Origin: Clostridiales bacterium UBA1206
Lineage (GTDB): Bacteria > Bacillota > Clostridia > Oscillospirales > CAG-382
Assembly: GCA_002310055.1 (NCBI GenBank)
Contig: DBXS01000013.1
Coordinates: forward strand, 11,974 to 23,363
Direction: 5' to 3'
Length of the DNA: 11,390 bases
The notes beneath the pieces were generated by a model that did no database searches, was not told where the DNA came from, and was given only the letters and a program-made list of their open reading frames with translations. Made by a program: the position numbers and the translations under genes. Of this stretch, positions 1 to 7,100 are shown piece after piece. Numbering within the stretch: position 1 is the stretch's first letter; every line of letters begins with the position of its first letter.

Positions 1-1983
1 CCTGCCGCTGCTGCCGCACAACAGGACATACTCCTGCGTTATCTCTTTGCCGGTATCTTTGCTCAAAACGTATTCGCCTTTGTAGACCGTCGCCTTGGCG
101 CCGGAGGAGTCTTCTATGGTGAACACTTCGGAATCTATCACGAACACCGCGGGATACGCCATACGCCAGCCCGTGATCACCTGCCTGCCGGGGTAGTCTT
201 CGTCTTTGGTGAGCCGCAGAACGACAGAGGACCCCGTATTCGTTTTTCTGTAATAATAGCTGTCTATCTTCGTTTTGTACAGGTCGCGCAAATTTCCGCT
301 TTTGCTTACCTTTTCGCCGTTTTTAAGGTATTCCGCAATAACGTCGTCGGGGTCTTCGGTGGATGCGTCGAACGCGACTCCGGTGACGTCCCATTTGTAT
401 TCGCTCGGCACGGGCAGCGCGTAGACTTCGCCTTCGTTATCGAGTATGAACCACTGGGGCAGATCGGCGTTGACGTCGGCGTCGATTATGACGAACTTGC
501 TGTTTTCGTCCGTGCGCAGCTCGTCGTAGTAGAGCACCCTGTATTTATCGGTGTTCCTGCACAGTATCGAACGCTCGCCGCCTCCGGTCACTATCAGCTT
601 GCCCAAAAGCTTTGGCTCTCCGTCGCCGGAACCGCAAACGTAGCGCATTTCGCCGTCCCACGCGTACGCGTAAGCGTCCTGCGCGGAATCTGTGCCTGTG
701 ACGTATTTGCCTTCGACAAGCACGCCGGTCTTGCCGCCCCACACGAACGTGAACACCTCGCGTTCCGCTGCGACGAACGGGTATTTTCCGGCGGCGTCCG
801 CCGAACGGTACAGCGTTTTGCCGGGCCAGGCTTCGTCGGTGAACTGCATATCTGCGTAAGAAAGTATCTCGGGCGCCGAGCTTTCTTCCGCGCTTTCGTC
901 AAGCGAACTCTCTTCGGCCGAGCTCTCTTCTTCGCCGCTTTTGTCTTTGGGGTCGGTCATCATACACGCGGCGAGCGTCACGCACAGGACGACCGACGTT
1001 ATCACTATCCACAGCGTGGGCTTTTTGTAACCGAATATCCTCTTCACGCGCTCTTTCACGCCCGTCTCGCCGAACGCCACCGGGCACGCCGAAATCACGC
1101 GCCGCGCGTGGTTCAGGTCTAAAAGCGTCTGCGAATAATCGGCGCGTTCTCCGCCGCTCATATTCGCTATCACGCGCTCGTCGCACGCGAACTCGACGTC
1201 GCGGCAGAAGAGGATATACGCCAGCCACGCCAGCGGATTGAACCAGTACGCCGAAAGCAGCAGATATCCCAGCGGCTTCCATATATGGTCCAGTCGCTTT
1301 ATATGCACCCTTTCGTGCGCAAGCACGTGTTCGCGCGTTTGTCCGTTCATATCCGGGATCAGATATATGCGCGGCCTGAAAAGCCCGAAAACGAACGGCG
1401 TGTCTATGTTTTCGCATTCATAATATTCGCCGGCGCGCTTGCTCGAGCGGACTTTTCGCCACAGCCGTACGTACGCGAACGCCGCGTAGACAAGCATCAG
1501 CCCCGCGCCGGATATCCATATTATCGCGGCGATCTCGGTTACCGTGAACGCCGATGCGCCGACTTCGGTCTCTGCCGCCGTTTGTCCGGTTTCCGCGGCG
1601 GGTCCGGGCTCGGCGGGAGCCAGCGCGTTATCCAGCGCCGGGAACCCGGTGCTTATGACTATGCGGCTTCTGCCGCTCGCGCGCTGCGCCCTTTCTTCGT
1701 CGCTCGCCGGCTGATGCACGTCGCCCGACGGCTGCCCGGGAACGGATATATCCGCGGGTGCGGGCGTTTCTTCCATCACGCTCACGGTGTTTACGCTGGG
1801 TATCACGCTGAGCACGCTCTGGAACGAAAACGGCAGCAGAAGCCTCAGCGCGACCATCGCCCACAGCACGCAGAACAACCGCCTGGGCGCTTTTTTGAAA
1901 ATAAGGCGCAGCAGAGAAACGGCGATGACGAGCCATCCCGCGGCGACGCTTATGTTCAGCAGTTTAAGGAACGCGTTTGCCAT
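1..1983 (-). CDS. M56 family (BlaR1/MecR1-like) membrane metalloprotease antirepressor, 3' end cut by window
   Basis: About 661 codons are visible and the frame is still open at base 1, so the C-terminus is missing. The N-terminus (MANAFLKLLNISVAAGW) is typical of BlaR1-type proteins. Membrane segments are visible near residues 5-22, 37-60, 145-172 and 320-340. The zinc-protease motif HERVH lies at residues 223-227 (bases 1303-1317), and the usual third ligand E264 lies in VEFACDE. In this family, ligand sensing outside the cell activates the cytoplasmic protease, which leads to inactivation of the partner BlaI repressor. After the last membrane segment comes a very acidic Ser/Glu linker (about residues 342-372) and a long extracellular domain. 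In that domain I cannot recognise a penicillin-binding fold. The start follows the repressor stop by one base, with AGGAG 7 nt upstream inside the repressor gene, which suggests translational coupling. Family is certain; the ligand is unknown. Confidence 0.9.
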   Translation of the reverse strand, partial: MANAFLKLLNISVAAGWLVIAVSLLRLIFKKAPRRLFCVLWAMVALRLLLPFSFQSVLSVIPSVNTVSVMEETPAPADISVPGQPSGDVHQPASDEERAQRASGRSRIVISTGFPALDNALAPAEPGPAAETGQTAAETEVGASAFTVTEIAAIIWISGAGLMLVYAAFAYVRLWRKVRSSKRAGEYYECENIDTPFVFGLFRPRIYLIPDMNGQTREHVLAHERVHIKRLDHIWKPLGYLLLSAYWFNPLAWLAYILFCRDVEFACDERVIANMSGGERADYSQTLLDLNHARRVISACPVAFGETGVKERVKRIFGYKKPTLWIVITSVVLCVTLAACMMTDPKDKSGEEESSAEESSLDESAEESSAPEILSYADMQFTDEAWPGKTLYRSADAAGKYPFVAAEREVFTFVWGGKTGVLVEGKYVTGTDSAQDAYAYAWDGEMRYVCGSGDGEPKLLGKLIVTGGGERSILCRNTDKYRVLYYDELRTDENSKFVIIDADVNADLPQWFILDNEGEVYALPVPSEYKWDVTGVAFDASTEDPDDVIAEYLKNGEKVSKSGNLRDLYKTKIDSYYYRKTNTGSSVVLRLTKDEDYPGRQVITGWRMAYPAVFVIDSEVFTIEDSSGAKATVYKGEYVLSKDTGKEITQEYVLLCGSSGR

Positions 1984-1984
1984 T

Positions 1985-2371
1985 TTACAGCTCCTTTCTG
2001 TACTCGTCGATCATGCGCTGGATCTCGTCCACTTCGGCCTTCGAAAGCGTGCGGCGCGAAGCGAACGCCGAAATGAACGAAGGCAGCGAGCCCCCGAAAG
2101 TTTCGCGCACGAAGCGTTCGCTCTTTTCGGAATGGAACTCTTCCGCCGATACCAGCGAGCGCACCGTCCCGTTTTCGTTCACAAACAGACCTTTTTCGCA
2201 AAGCTTGCGCAGCACCGTGTAGGTCGTCGGCTTTTTCCAGCCGAACTTTTCGCGGCAAAGCTCCACGAGCCTGCCGGAAGGCGCCGGCTCGTTTTCCCAT
2301 ATCAGTTCGGCAAACCGCGCCTGAAGGTCTCCCAGCTCGGCGGCCGCGCCGTCTTTATTTCCGTTTTTCAT
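1985..2371 (-). CDS. BlaI/MecI/CopY family winged-helix transcriptional repressor
   Basis: This 128-residue protein has the size and layout of BlaI/MecI repressors. An N-terminal winged helix-turn-helix covers about residues 10-75, with the recognition-helix motif KPTTYTVLRKLCEKGLF at 47-63. A helical C-terminal dimerisation part follows and ends in the charged helix around EIQRMIDEYRKEL. Such repressors bind dyad operators as dimers and are inactivated by the partner M56 protease encoded immediately downstream. I chose the ATG at 2371 because GGAAGGGG sits about 9 nt upstream. An in-frame ATG at 2413 lies among the operator half-sites, lacks a ribosome binding site and would add a non-family extension. 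The gene is probably autoregulated through the repeats at 2392-2431. No beta-lactamase or other obvious target gene is next to it, so the regulon is unknown. Confidence 0.92.
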   Translation of the reverse strand: MKNGNKDGAAAELGDLQARFAELIWENEPAPSGRLVELCREKFGWKKPTTYTVLRKLCEKGLFVNENGTVRSLVSAEEFHSEKSERFVRETFGGSLPSFISAFASRRTLSKAEVDEIQRMIDEYRKEL

Positions 2372-2391
2372 ACCAAATCGCCCCTTCCGTT

Positions 2392-2446
2392 GGTTTATTG
2401 CGATAAACCTCACTTATGGTTTATCATAAACAAACCCGTTTGTCAA
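2392..2446 (-). promoter_or_regulatory. Promoter with paired dyad operators for the BlaI/M56 operon
   Basis: On the minus strand a consensus -35 TTGACA lies at 2441-2446. At 17-bp spacing the -10 is only TAAACC (2418-2423), so the -10 is poorly defined. Overlapping and following it are two perfect inverted repeats. One is GTTTAT-n-ATAAAC at 2419-2431. The other is GGTTTAT-n4-ATAAACC at 2392-2409. The adjacent half-sites also form GATAAACC-n8-GGTTTATC (2402-2425). This is the arrangement expected for a repressor that blocks its own promoter. Assignment to BlaI is inferred from position. Confidence 0.72.
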
Positions 2447-2475
2447 GGACTTTTTTCAAAAAAAGCGCAAAACGC

Positions 2476-2507
2476 AAAAAAGCCGGCGGAAAAACGCTCC
2501 GCCGGCT
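2476..2507 (-). terminator. Intrinsic terminator after the NUDIX gene
   Basis: A perfect 10-bp GC-rich stem (2481-2490 paired with 2498-2507, loop of 7 nt) is followed on the minus strand by a run of six T. It lies 11 bp downstream of the NUDIX stop codon and closes the oxidoreductase-HAD-NUDIX unit before the repressor promoter. Confidence 0.88.
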
Positions 2508-2518
2508 AAAATAACGCC

Positions 2519-2992
2519 TTATTTTATTTTCTCGCCGTCGAGCTCGGCGGATATCAGTTTTTCGCCCGAATAGACGAGCTTGAGCGAAAAGAACGGCGCG
2601 TCTTTGGCGAGCAGATCCAGAAAGATCCTGTCGCCCTCCCACGCGGGCAGCGCGCTCAGCCGGTCTTTTTTCACCCATTCCAGCACGCCCTCGTCGCAAT
2701 CGCGCAGCGTGCCTTCGAACCCGTGCACCGTGAACAGATGCATATATTCCGTGCCGAACTCGTCCGAAACGAACGTCACCACGCCGCGGTAACGCCATTC
2801 GCGCGCGGTAAGCCCGGTCTCTTCAAAGATCTCGCGTTTCATACAGTCTTCGGGCGATTCGCCTTCTTCAAAGTGGCCGCCCACGCCTATCCATTTGCCG
2901 CCGTTTTCGTCGTTTTTCTTCTTTACGCGGTGCAGCATCAGATACGCGCCGTCTTTTTCTATGTAGCAAAGCGTGGTCATATTCGTCTTCAT
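2519..2992 (-). CDS. NUDIX hydrolase, 8-oxo-dGTP diphosphatase-like (MutT family)
   Basis: This 157-residue protein contains a perfect Nudix box at residues 39-61: G-x5-E-x7-REIFEETGL. The box binds the metal and catalyses hydrolysis of a nucleoside diphosphate linked to another group. The N-terminal stretch TTLCYIEKDGAYLMLHR and the later TFVSDEFGTEYMHLFT and DEGVLEWV motifs match the Firmicutes MutT-like subgroup annotated as 8-oxo-dGTP diphosphatase, which cleans the nucleotide pool. That substrate is by family resemblance only. I chose the ATG at 2992 because it overlaps the upstream HAD stop as ATGA, with GGGAGG 9 nt before it. Another in-frame ATG at 2998 lies too close to that site. 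It is the last gene of a three-gene unit and is followed by an intrinsic terminator. Confidence 0.93.
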   Translation of the reverse strand: MKTNMTTLCYIEKDGAYLMLHRVKKKNDENGGKWIGVGGHFEEGESPEDCMKREIFEETGLTAREWRYRGVVTFVSDEFGTEYMHLFTVHGFEGTLRDCDEGVLEWVKKDRLSALPAWEGDRIFLDLLAKDAPFFSLKLVYSGEKLISAELDGEKIK

Positions 2993-3663
2993 ACGCATTT
3001 GCCTCCCAGAACGGCGTAGATCGCGCGCAGCGAGGATATGCGGAAGTCGCAGCTGCAGTTTTTGTACGGCTTGCCGTTGGTGACGTGGCAGGTCAGCACC
3101 CCGGCGCGCGCGCCCGAAAGTATGTCGAGCTCCCTGTCGCCCACCATGACGGTCTTTGATTTGTCAAGTCCGTTGCGCGCCGCGATCAGCTCCACCGCCT
3201 CGGGCGAAGGCTTCGGCGCCACGCCGTCGGCGAGAGTCACGATATCGGTGAAATACTCAAGCGTTTCCCAGTAACCCATCAGCGTGTAGACGTCGGTGTT
3301 GCGGTGCGTGAACATAAAATTCTTCCGCCCGCTTTCGCATATGATGCGCAAAAGCTCGCGCGCGTAGGGGAACGGTCCCCCCTGAGATACGGGATCCCAC
3401 CGGTGGATGCGGTGGTATTCGGCGCGGAGCGCTTCGTAATCCAGCCCTTTTTCGGTGTTGTACCACGCGAACGCGGCGCCGATATTTTCCATCATCAGCT
3501 CGTAGACCTTCGCTTCGTCGGGCTCGCCGCCGACCGCGCGCACCGCCGCGCAGAAGCACGGTATGGTGTAGCTGTAGGTGTCGAACAGCGTGCCGTCGAA
3601 ATCCCATATGAAGTTTTGAATATTTTCAAGTCCGCGCGCGCGTTCAAGCTCGCATTTGTCCAT
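2989..3663 (-). CDS. HAD superfamily hydrolase (phosphoglycolate phosphatase-like, subfamily IA)
   Basis: The 224-residue protein shows all four HAD motifs. Motif I is DFDGTLFD at 21-28, with nucleophile D21 and acid/base D23. Motif II is the Thr of FTHR at 118-121. Motif III is the Lys of APKPSPE (K151). Motif IV is GDRELD at 175-180. A helical cap lies between motifs I and II (about 30-105), as in subfamily IA phosphatases such as phosphoglycolate phosphatase and beta-phosphoglucomutase. The likely reaction is removal of phosphate from a small metabolite in the cytoplasm; the substrate cannot be told from sequence. GAGGT precedes the ATG by about 6 nt and overlaps the stop region of the oxidoreductase gene, 8 bp upstream. 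The gene's own stop overlaps the NUDIX start by 4 bp, so the three genes are surely co-transcribed. Confidence 0.92.
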   Translation of the reverse strand: MDKCELERARGLENIQNFIWDFDGTLFDTYSYTIPCFCAAVRAVGGEPDEAKVYELMMENIGAAFAWYNTEKGLDYEALRAEYHRIHRWDPVSQGGPFPYARELLRIICESGRKNFMFTHRNTDVYTLMGYWETLEYFTDIVTLADGVAPKPSPEAVELIAARNGLDKSKTVMVGDRELDILSGARAGVLTCHVTNGKPYKNCSCDFRISSLRAIYAVLGGKCV

Positions 3664-3671
3664 ATCTTACC

Positions 3672-4595
3672 TCAATGTCCGTTAGCCGCTTTGTAGCCCA
3701 GATAGAATTTGTATCCGTCAAAGCAGGGATCGTCTTCGGTCAGGCCGCAGAGCAACTGCGCGCCGCCGTACTTGCGCGATTTTATCCCCGCGAGCATTAT
3801 CTTCACGGCGTCGAGCATGCTTTCCACGCTCGCCATACTGTTTTCCTTGCCTTCGAAATAATTGCAGACCTGCTTGAGCATGGCTTCGTAGACCTTGTTC
3901 GAATCTATTTTATACACGAACGTGGTCTTTTTTGTCATAACCACGGCGGTGGAAGGCTGCCAGCCCTTTTTGCAGATGTGGTAGTACGCCGAAACGCCGT
4001 TCGCGAATATCACGCGGTAGGAATCCACCTCCACGCCGCCCGCGTCGTTGGCGCCGACGAATTCGGTCGAAACGGGCGCGCTGTCGTTGACGAATCCCAG
4101 TATCTCCTCCACGGCGTGGATGGCGTAGTTGAATTCGTCCACGCCCACGGTCGCCGTGACCGAAATGATATCTTCGGCGGCGGCGTTTTTGAAGAAATCG
4201 TCGTGCTCGTAGGTATAGCGCATCGCGGAAGTGCCCAGAATGACCTTGCCTTCCGCCGCCCATTTTTCAATTATCCGCGCGTCGCGCAGGTTGCCGACTA
4301 TGGGCTTGTCTATGAACACAGGCACGTTTTTTTCCACAAACGGTGTGCAAAGCTCTATGTGGCGGTCCCAGTCGCACGACTGGATGAACGCGACGTCTAT
4401 GTTTTCTGCCATTTCGTAAAGATCGGTATAGCGCTTTTCCAGCCCGAATTTTTTGATGAACGAATCCACTTCTTCGTCGGTGCGGAACCCGTCGTTGTAA
4501 ATGGCGGTGTAGCGCGCGCGGTCTTCTTTGAGCAGTATTTCGGCGAACGAGGGCGCGTGAGAGGTGTCGATGTTTACGGTGCCGATGCGAATCAT
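3672..4595 (-). CDS. Gfo/Idh/MocA family oxidoreductase
   Basis: The 307-residue protein has an N-terminal Rossmann-type domain and a C-terminal alpha/beta domain, as in NAD(P)-dependent sugar or inositol dehydrogenases. Supporting motifs are AFIQSCDWDRHIELC (69-83), the EKP-type motif written here as DKP (96-98), and FNYAIHAVEEILG (155-167), which would hold the catalytic His160. The N-terminal glycine motif is atypical: IGTVNIDTSHAPSF replaces the usual GxGxxG, so cofactor binding may be altered. The protein is slightly shorter than many family members (about 330-380). I chose the ATG at 4595 because AAAGGAG lies about 8 nt upstream. An in-frame ATG at 4637 falls in the promoter and has no ribosome binding site. 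It is the first gene of the unit with the HAD phosphatase and NUDIX hydrolase. Substrate unknown. Confidence 0.9.
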   Translation of the reverse strand: MIRIGTVNIDTSHAPSFAEILLKEDRARYTAIYNDGFRTDEEVDSFIKKFGLEKRYTDLYEMAENIDVAFIQSCDWDRHIELCTPFVEKNVPVFIDKPIVGNLRDARIIEKWAAEGKVILGTSAMRYTYEHDDFFKNAAAEDIISVTATVGVDEFNYAIHAVEEILGFVNDSAPVSTEFVGANDAGGVEVDSYRVIFANGVSAYYHICKKGWQPSTAVVMTKKTTFVYKIDSNKVYEAMLKQVCNYFEGKENSMASVESMLDAVKIMLAGIKSRKYGGAQLLCGLTEDDPCFDGYKFYLGYKAANGH

Positions 4596-4627
4596 ATAAA
4601 ACGCTCCTTTTGCTTTATTTTGAATGT

Positions 4628-4656
4628 ATTTTACCACCCCGCGCGCAAAAAGTCAA
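4628..4656 (-). promoter_or_regulatory. Sigma-A promoter for the oxidoreductase-HAD-NUDIX unit
   Basis: The minus strand shows TTGACT (4651-4656), a 17-bp spacer and TAAAAT (4628-4633), about 30 bp before the ribosome binding site of the oxidoreductase gene. The -35 begins only a few bases after the spoIIE stop codon. No terminator separates the two, so read-through from spoIIE is also possible. Confidence 0.8.
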
Positions 4657-4659
4657 TAG

Positions 4660-6786
4660 CTACACCGCCTTTATCACGCATACCGACATATCGTCGCTCG
4701 CTTCGCCGCCGCGCCGCGATTCCAGTATCGCCGAAGCGTACGCCGAAGCGGTCTTTTTCTTTTCCGGAGCGGGCGGAACGCCGCGGGCGGGGCAGGCGCC
4801 GTCCGAAAGCATAACGAGTATGTCGCCGCGGCGGAACGAAAGCGTGGTCTGCGTCACCTTCATGCCGCCCAGCACCCCGGCGGGCGGCGTGTCGGTGGCT
4901 ATCTTCCAGCACCTGCCGGCGCGGAACAGGAACGAAGGCGCCGCCCCCGCCTTGATTATGCACGCCTCGCCCGAAACGCGGTCCACCTCCAGCAGATCGA
5001 CGGTGGTGAACACCTCGTCCCGGCGCGAAAGCAGCATGCGATTGAGCATGGCGAGCGCCTCTTTTTTGTCGCCGCCGGCGAGTATGAGTTTTTCCATAAA
5101 CAGCGCCGCCAGGCGCGAACACGCCGCCGCGTCCGCGCCGGATCCCATCCCGTCGGCGAGCAGGGAATAGAACACGCATTCTTCGCTTTCAAACGCCACG
5201 GCGGTGTCGCCGCTCATTTCTTCGCCTGTCTTGCCGGCGCACGCCTTGCCGTATTCGATCCGTATGCGCGGCAGCGCGCGCAGCGTCACGTCCCAGCCTT
5301 GCGGAGTTTTGACCATCTCCGGTGCGGAAACGCGCGCGTTCACGGCGCGCGCCACGGTAAAGCGCAGGTCTTCGGGAGTCATGCCGCATTTTTCCATCAC
5401 CGCGTCCTTTATTATCACCTGCGGCGACTTTTTCCCGCGCACGCACACGCCGGAAAATACGAGCCCCTGCTTTTCCAGCGCGCTTTTCAGCGCCGCGGCG
5501 GCGGAAAGGTCGCGCACCGTGCGCGTTTCGGCGCGTTCGCCCGCCGAACACAGCACGCGTGCAAACGACATATAGCTTTCGGCCCTTTCGTCCGCGGCTT
5601 TTGCTTCTTTTCTGCCCAGCGCCGCCGCGTGCGCGAGCGCGTTTTTGGCGAGCGTCTGCGCGTGCGGACACCGTTCGTATATGTGCCCCGGCAGAGGGAT
5701 ATTCTGCGCGGCGAGTCCGGTCAGGTGGTTTACATAATCAAATTTATCAATGCGGCATTCCGCGCAGCGGCGGCACTTTCCGCACGCCGAAAACAGCGCT
5801 TCCTTGACCTTTGCGCTTATCTCGTCGCGCGGGATATGCGCGCCGGACTGCGTGCAGAACGCTTCGGATATGGCGGCGAACGCCGCCGACATTTTTTTCA
5901 GTTCCTCCCCGGCGCCGGATGATACCGGCAAGCTTTCGCGCTTCGGTCCGGGGAGCTTCTTTTCCGCCGCGGCGTAAAGGACCGCGCCAGCGATCAGATT
6001 GAAAAACTGCGGGAACGCGCCTTCCGCGGACGCGAGATACACCCCGGACGTGAGCGAAAGCAGCGTGGAAAATACGAGCGAAAACCACTTTGAATCCGGG
6101 CGGAAAACGCCGTACGCCATCCCCGCCGTGCACATCACGGGGATATAAACTTCACCCGCGGCGAGCCCGCAGGCGAACCCGCACATCCCGCCGAAAAACG
6201 GGCTTTCGCGCCCGGCGCACAGCGCGAGGAAGAACCCCGCGGCAAGCGAAGGCGAAACGGCGGAAGAACTTATGACTCCCAGCGCGCGTACGACGCAAAA
6301 CGCCCACGCGAGTAAGGATATCTGCCTGCGGCTCCTGTTGTGCGCGCTCGCCGAAAACGGCTCGTGCAGCGCCAGCAGACACGCGAACAGCGGCAGGATC
6401 GCCAGCGTGCACGCGGCGCGGAACGCCGAGCCCAAAAACACGCTTTCGTTAAAACTCCCGCACAGCGCGCAAAACGCCGTCGCCCCCAGAGCGAGGCGCA
6501 GCGACACGAATACGGTGTGTTCCTTTTTGCGTCTTTTCCTTATGTAACGCACGGCGAACGCCGCCATCGCCGCCGCGGCGCGCACGTACCCGGAACTTCC
6601 TCCGGCAAGCGACGCCGCAAGCACTCCGGCAAATTCCGGGAATCTCAAATCAGGCGCTCCGCAGCACAGCGCCAGCCCGAACGGGAACACTCCGCACCGC
6701 GCTTCCGAAAGCGCAAGGAGCAGCCCGAACGCAAACCTCGCCCCCTTCATAAGATATGATGTGTATTTTTGTCTTTTCGCATCCAT
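4660..6786 (-). CDS. spoIIE: Stage II sporulation protein E, membrane-bound PP2C-type serine phosphatase
   Basis: The 708-residue protein has the SpoIIE layout. About 300 hydrophobic N-terminal residues form some nine or ten membrane segments. A central regulatory region follows, then a C-terminal PP2C domain (about 520-708). PP2C motifs are LADGMGSG with metal ligand D545, FTTVDLLEVD, GAAPSF, MLSDGA with D662, and DDMSV at 698-702. In Bacillus, SpoIIE sits at the polar septum and dephosphorylates SpoIIAA, which frees sigma-F in the forespore. A cysteine cluster C335-x2-C338-x2-C341-x2-C344 lies in the central part. It is shorter than B. subtilis SpoIIE (827 residues). I chose the ATG at 6786 because GGAGGA lies 8 nt upstream. 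A further in-frame ATG at 6822 abuts the TATAAT box and would lie at or before the transcript start. The gene ends in TAG just before the next promoter. Confidence 0.96.
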   Translation of the reverse strand: MDAKRQKYTSYLMKGARFAFGLLLALSEARCGVFPFGLALCCGAPDLRFPEFAGVLAASLAGGSSGYVRAAAAMAAFAVRYIRKRRKKEHTVFVSLRLALGATAFCALCGSFNESVFLGSAFRAACTLAILPLFACLLALHEPFSASAHNRSRRQISLLAWAFCVVRALGVISSSAVSPSLAAGFFLALCAGRESPFFGGMCGFACGLAAGEVYIPVMCTAGMAYGVFRPDSKWFSLVFSTLLSLTSGVYLASAEGAFPQFFNLIAGAVLYAAAEKKLPGPKRESLPVSSGAGEELKKMSAAFAAISEAFCTQSGAHIPRDEISAKVKEALFSACGKCRRCAECRIDKFDYVNHLTGLAAQNIPLPGHIYERCPHAQTLAKNALAHAAALGRKEAKAADERAESYMSFARVLCSAGERAETRTVRDLSAAAALKSALEKQGLVFSGVCVRGKKSPQVIIKDAVMEKCGMTPEDLRFTVARAVNARVSAPEMVKTPQGWDVTLRALPRIRIEYGKACAGKTGEEMSGDTAVAFESEECVFYSLLADGMGSGADAAACSRLAALFMEKLILAGGDKKEALAMLNRMLLSRRDEVFTTVDLLEVDRVSGEACIIKAGAAPSFLFRAGRCWKIATDTPPAGVLGGMKVTQTTLSFRRGDILVMLSDGACPARGVPPAPEKKKTASAYASAILESRRGGEASDDMSVCVIKAV

Positions 6787-6822
6787 AACGCACGTCCTCC
6801 GGTCATCGAACAGGGTGCGCAT

Positions 6823-6856
6823 ATTATAACTCCGGGTTTACGTAATGTGTGTCGAA
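6823..6856 (-). promoter_or_regulatory. spoIIE promoter: TATAAT with Spo0A-box match at the -35 position
   Basis: On the minus strand, TATAAT lies at 6823-6828, with no good -35 hexamer at the normal distance. On the plus strand, GTGTCGAA (6849-6856) contains TGTCGAA, a full match to the Spo0A-box core TGNCGAA, about 20 bp upstream of the -10 box. In B. subtilis, spoIIE is transcribed by sigma-A with an over-long spacer and is activated by phosphorylated Spo0A. The sequence match is seen directly; Spo0A control here is inferred. Confidence 0.65.
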
Positions 6857-6960
6857 CCGTCGCCGATTATTTTTTCTTTTACTGCCGCCTTTTGGCGCGG
6901 AACGCACCTTTTGGGCAATAAAAGTTACCGCCGCTCGAATCGTAGCGCCGCCCCGCCCGC

Positions 6961-6976
6961 TGCGCACGCGTGCGCA
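6961..6976. repeat. Perfect 16-bp palindrome upstream of a sigma-A promoter
   Basis: TGCGCACGCGTGCGCA reads identically on both strands and sits 15 bp upstream of the -35 box at 6992. It is followed by an A-rich stretch on the plus strand. It may be a regulator-binding site for the 7101 gene or a structure in the divergent region. It is not a usual terminator for either strand, as no T-run follows the stem in either direction. Confidence 0.6.
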
Positions 6977-6991
6977 CAAAAAACAAAATAC

Positions 6992-7020
6992 TTGACAAAA
7001 ACCGCATTGCGGTATATAAT
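6992..7020 (+). promoter_or_regulatory. Perfect consensus sigma-A promoter with dyad in the spacer
   Basis: TTGACA (6992-6997), a 17-bp spacer and TATAAT (7015-7020) match the consensus at every position. The spacer contains the inverted repeat ACCGC-ATT-GCGGT (7001-7013), a natural place for a repressor. The predicted transcript starts near 7027 and leads into the strong ribosome binding site of the gene at 7101. Confidence 0.88.
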
Positions 7021-7100
7021 ATAAAAGATTATAAGGGCAAGTGTCCGCATTTTGCGCGGAACGCGCTTGTAAAAAGGAACGCGAAAGGAGGTCCGCAGGT

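Noticed and set aside
1285..2076. Plus-strand open frame of 263 codons opposite the M56 gene
   Set aside because: It is the shadow of the M56 protease and repressor coding strands and has no start signal.
3675..4814. Long plus-strand open frame of 379 codons opposite the oxidoreductase gene
   Set aside because: It is antisense to a well-supported gene, has no ribosome binding site and translates low-complexity Val/Arg/His sequence, as expected for the complement of a GC-rich gene.
6784..6822. Upstream in-frame ATG at 6822 as the start of SpoIIE
   Set aside because: It directly adjoins the TATAAT box, so the transcript would probably begin at or after it. The ATG at 6786 has a strong GGAGGA at 8 nt.
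7001..7013. ACCGC-ATT-GCGGT as a transcription terminator
   Set aside because: The stem is only 5 bp and lies between perfect -35 and -10 boxes, so an operator or chance is more likely.
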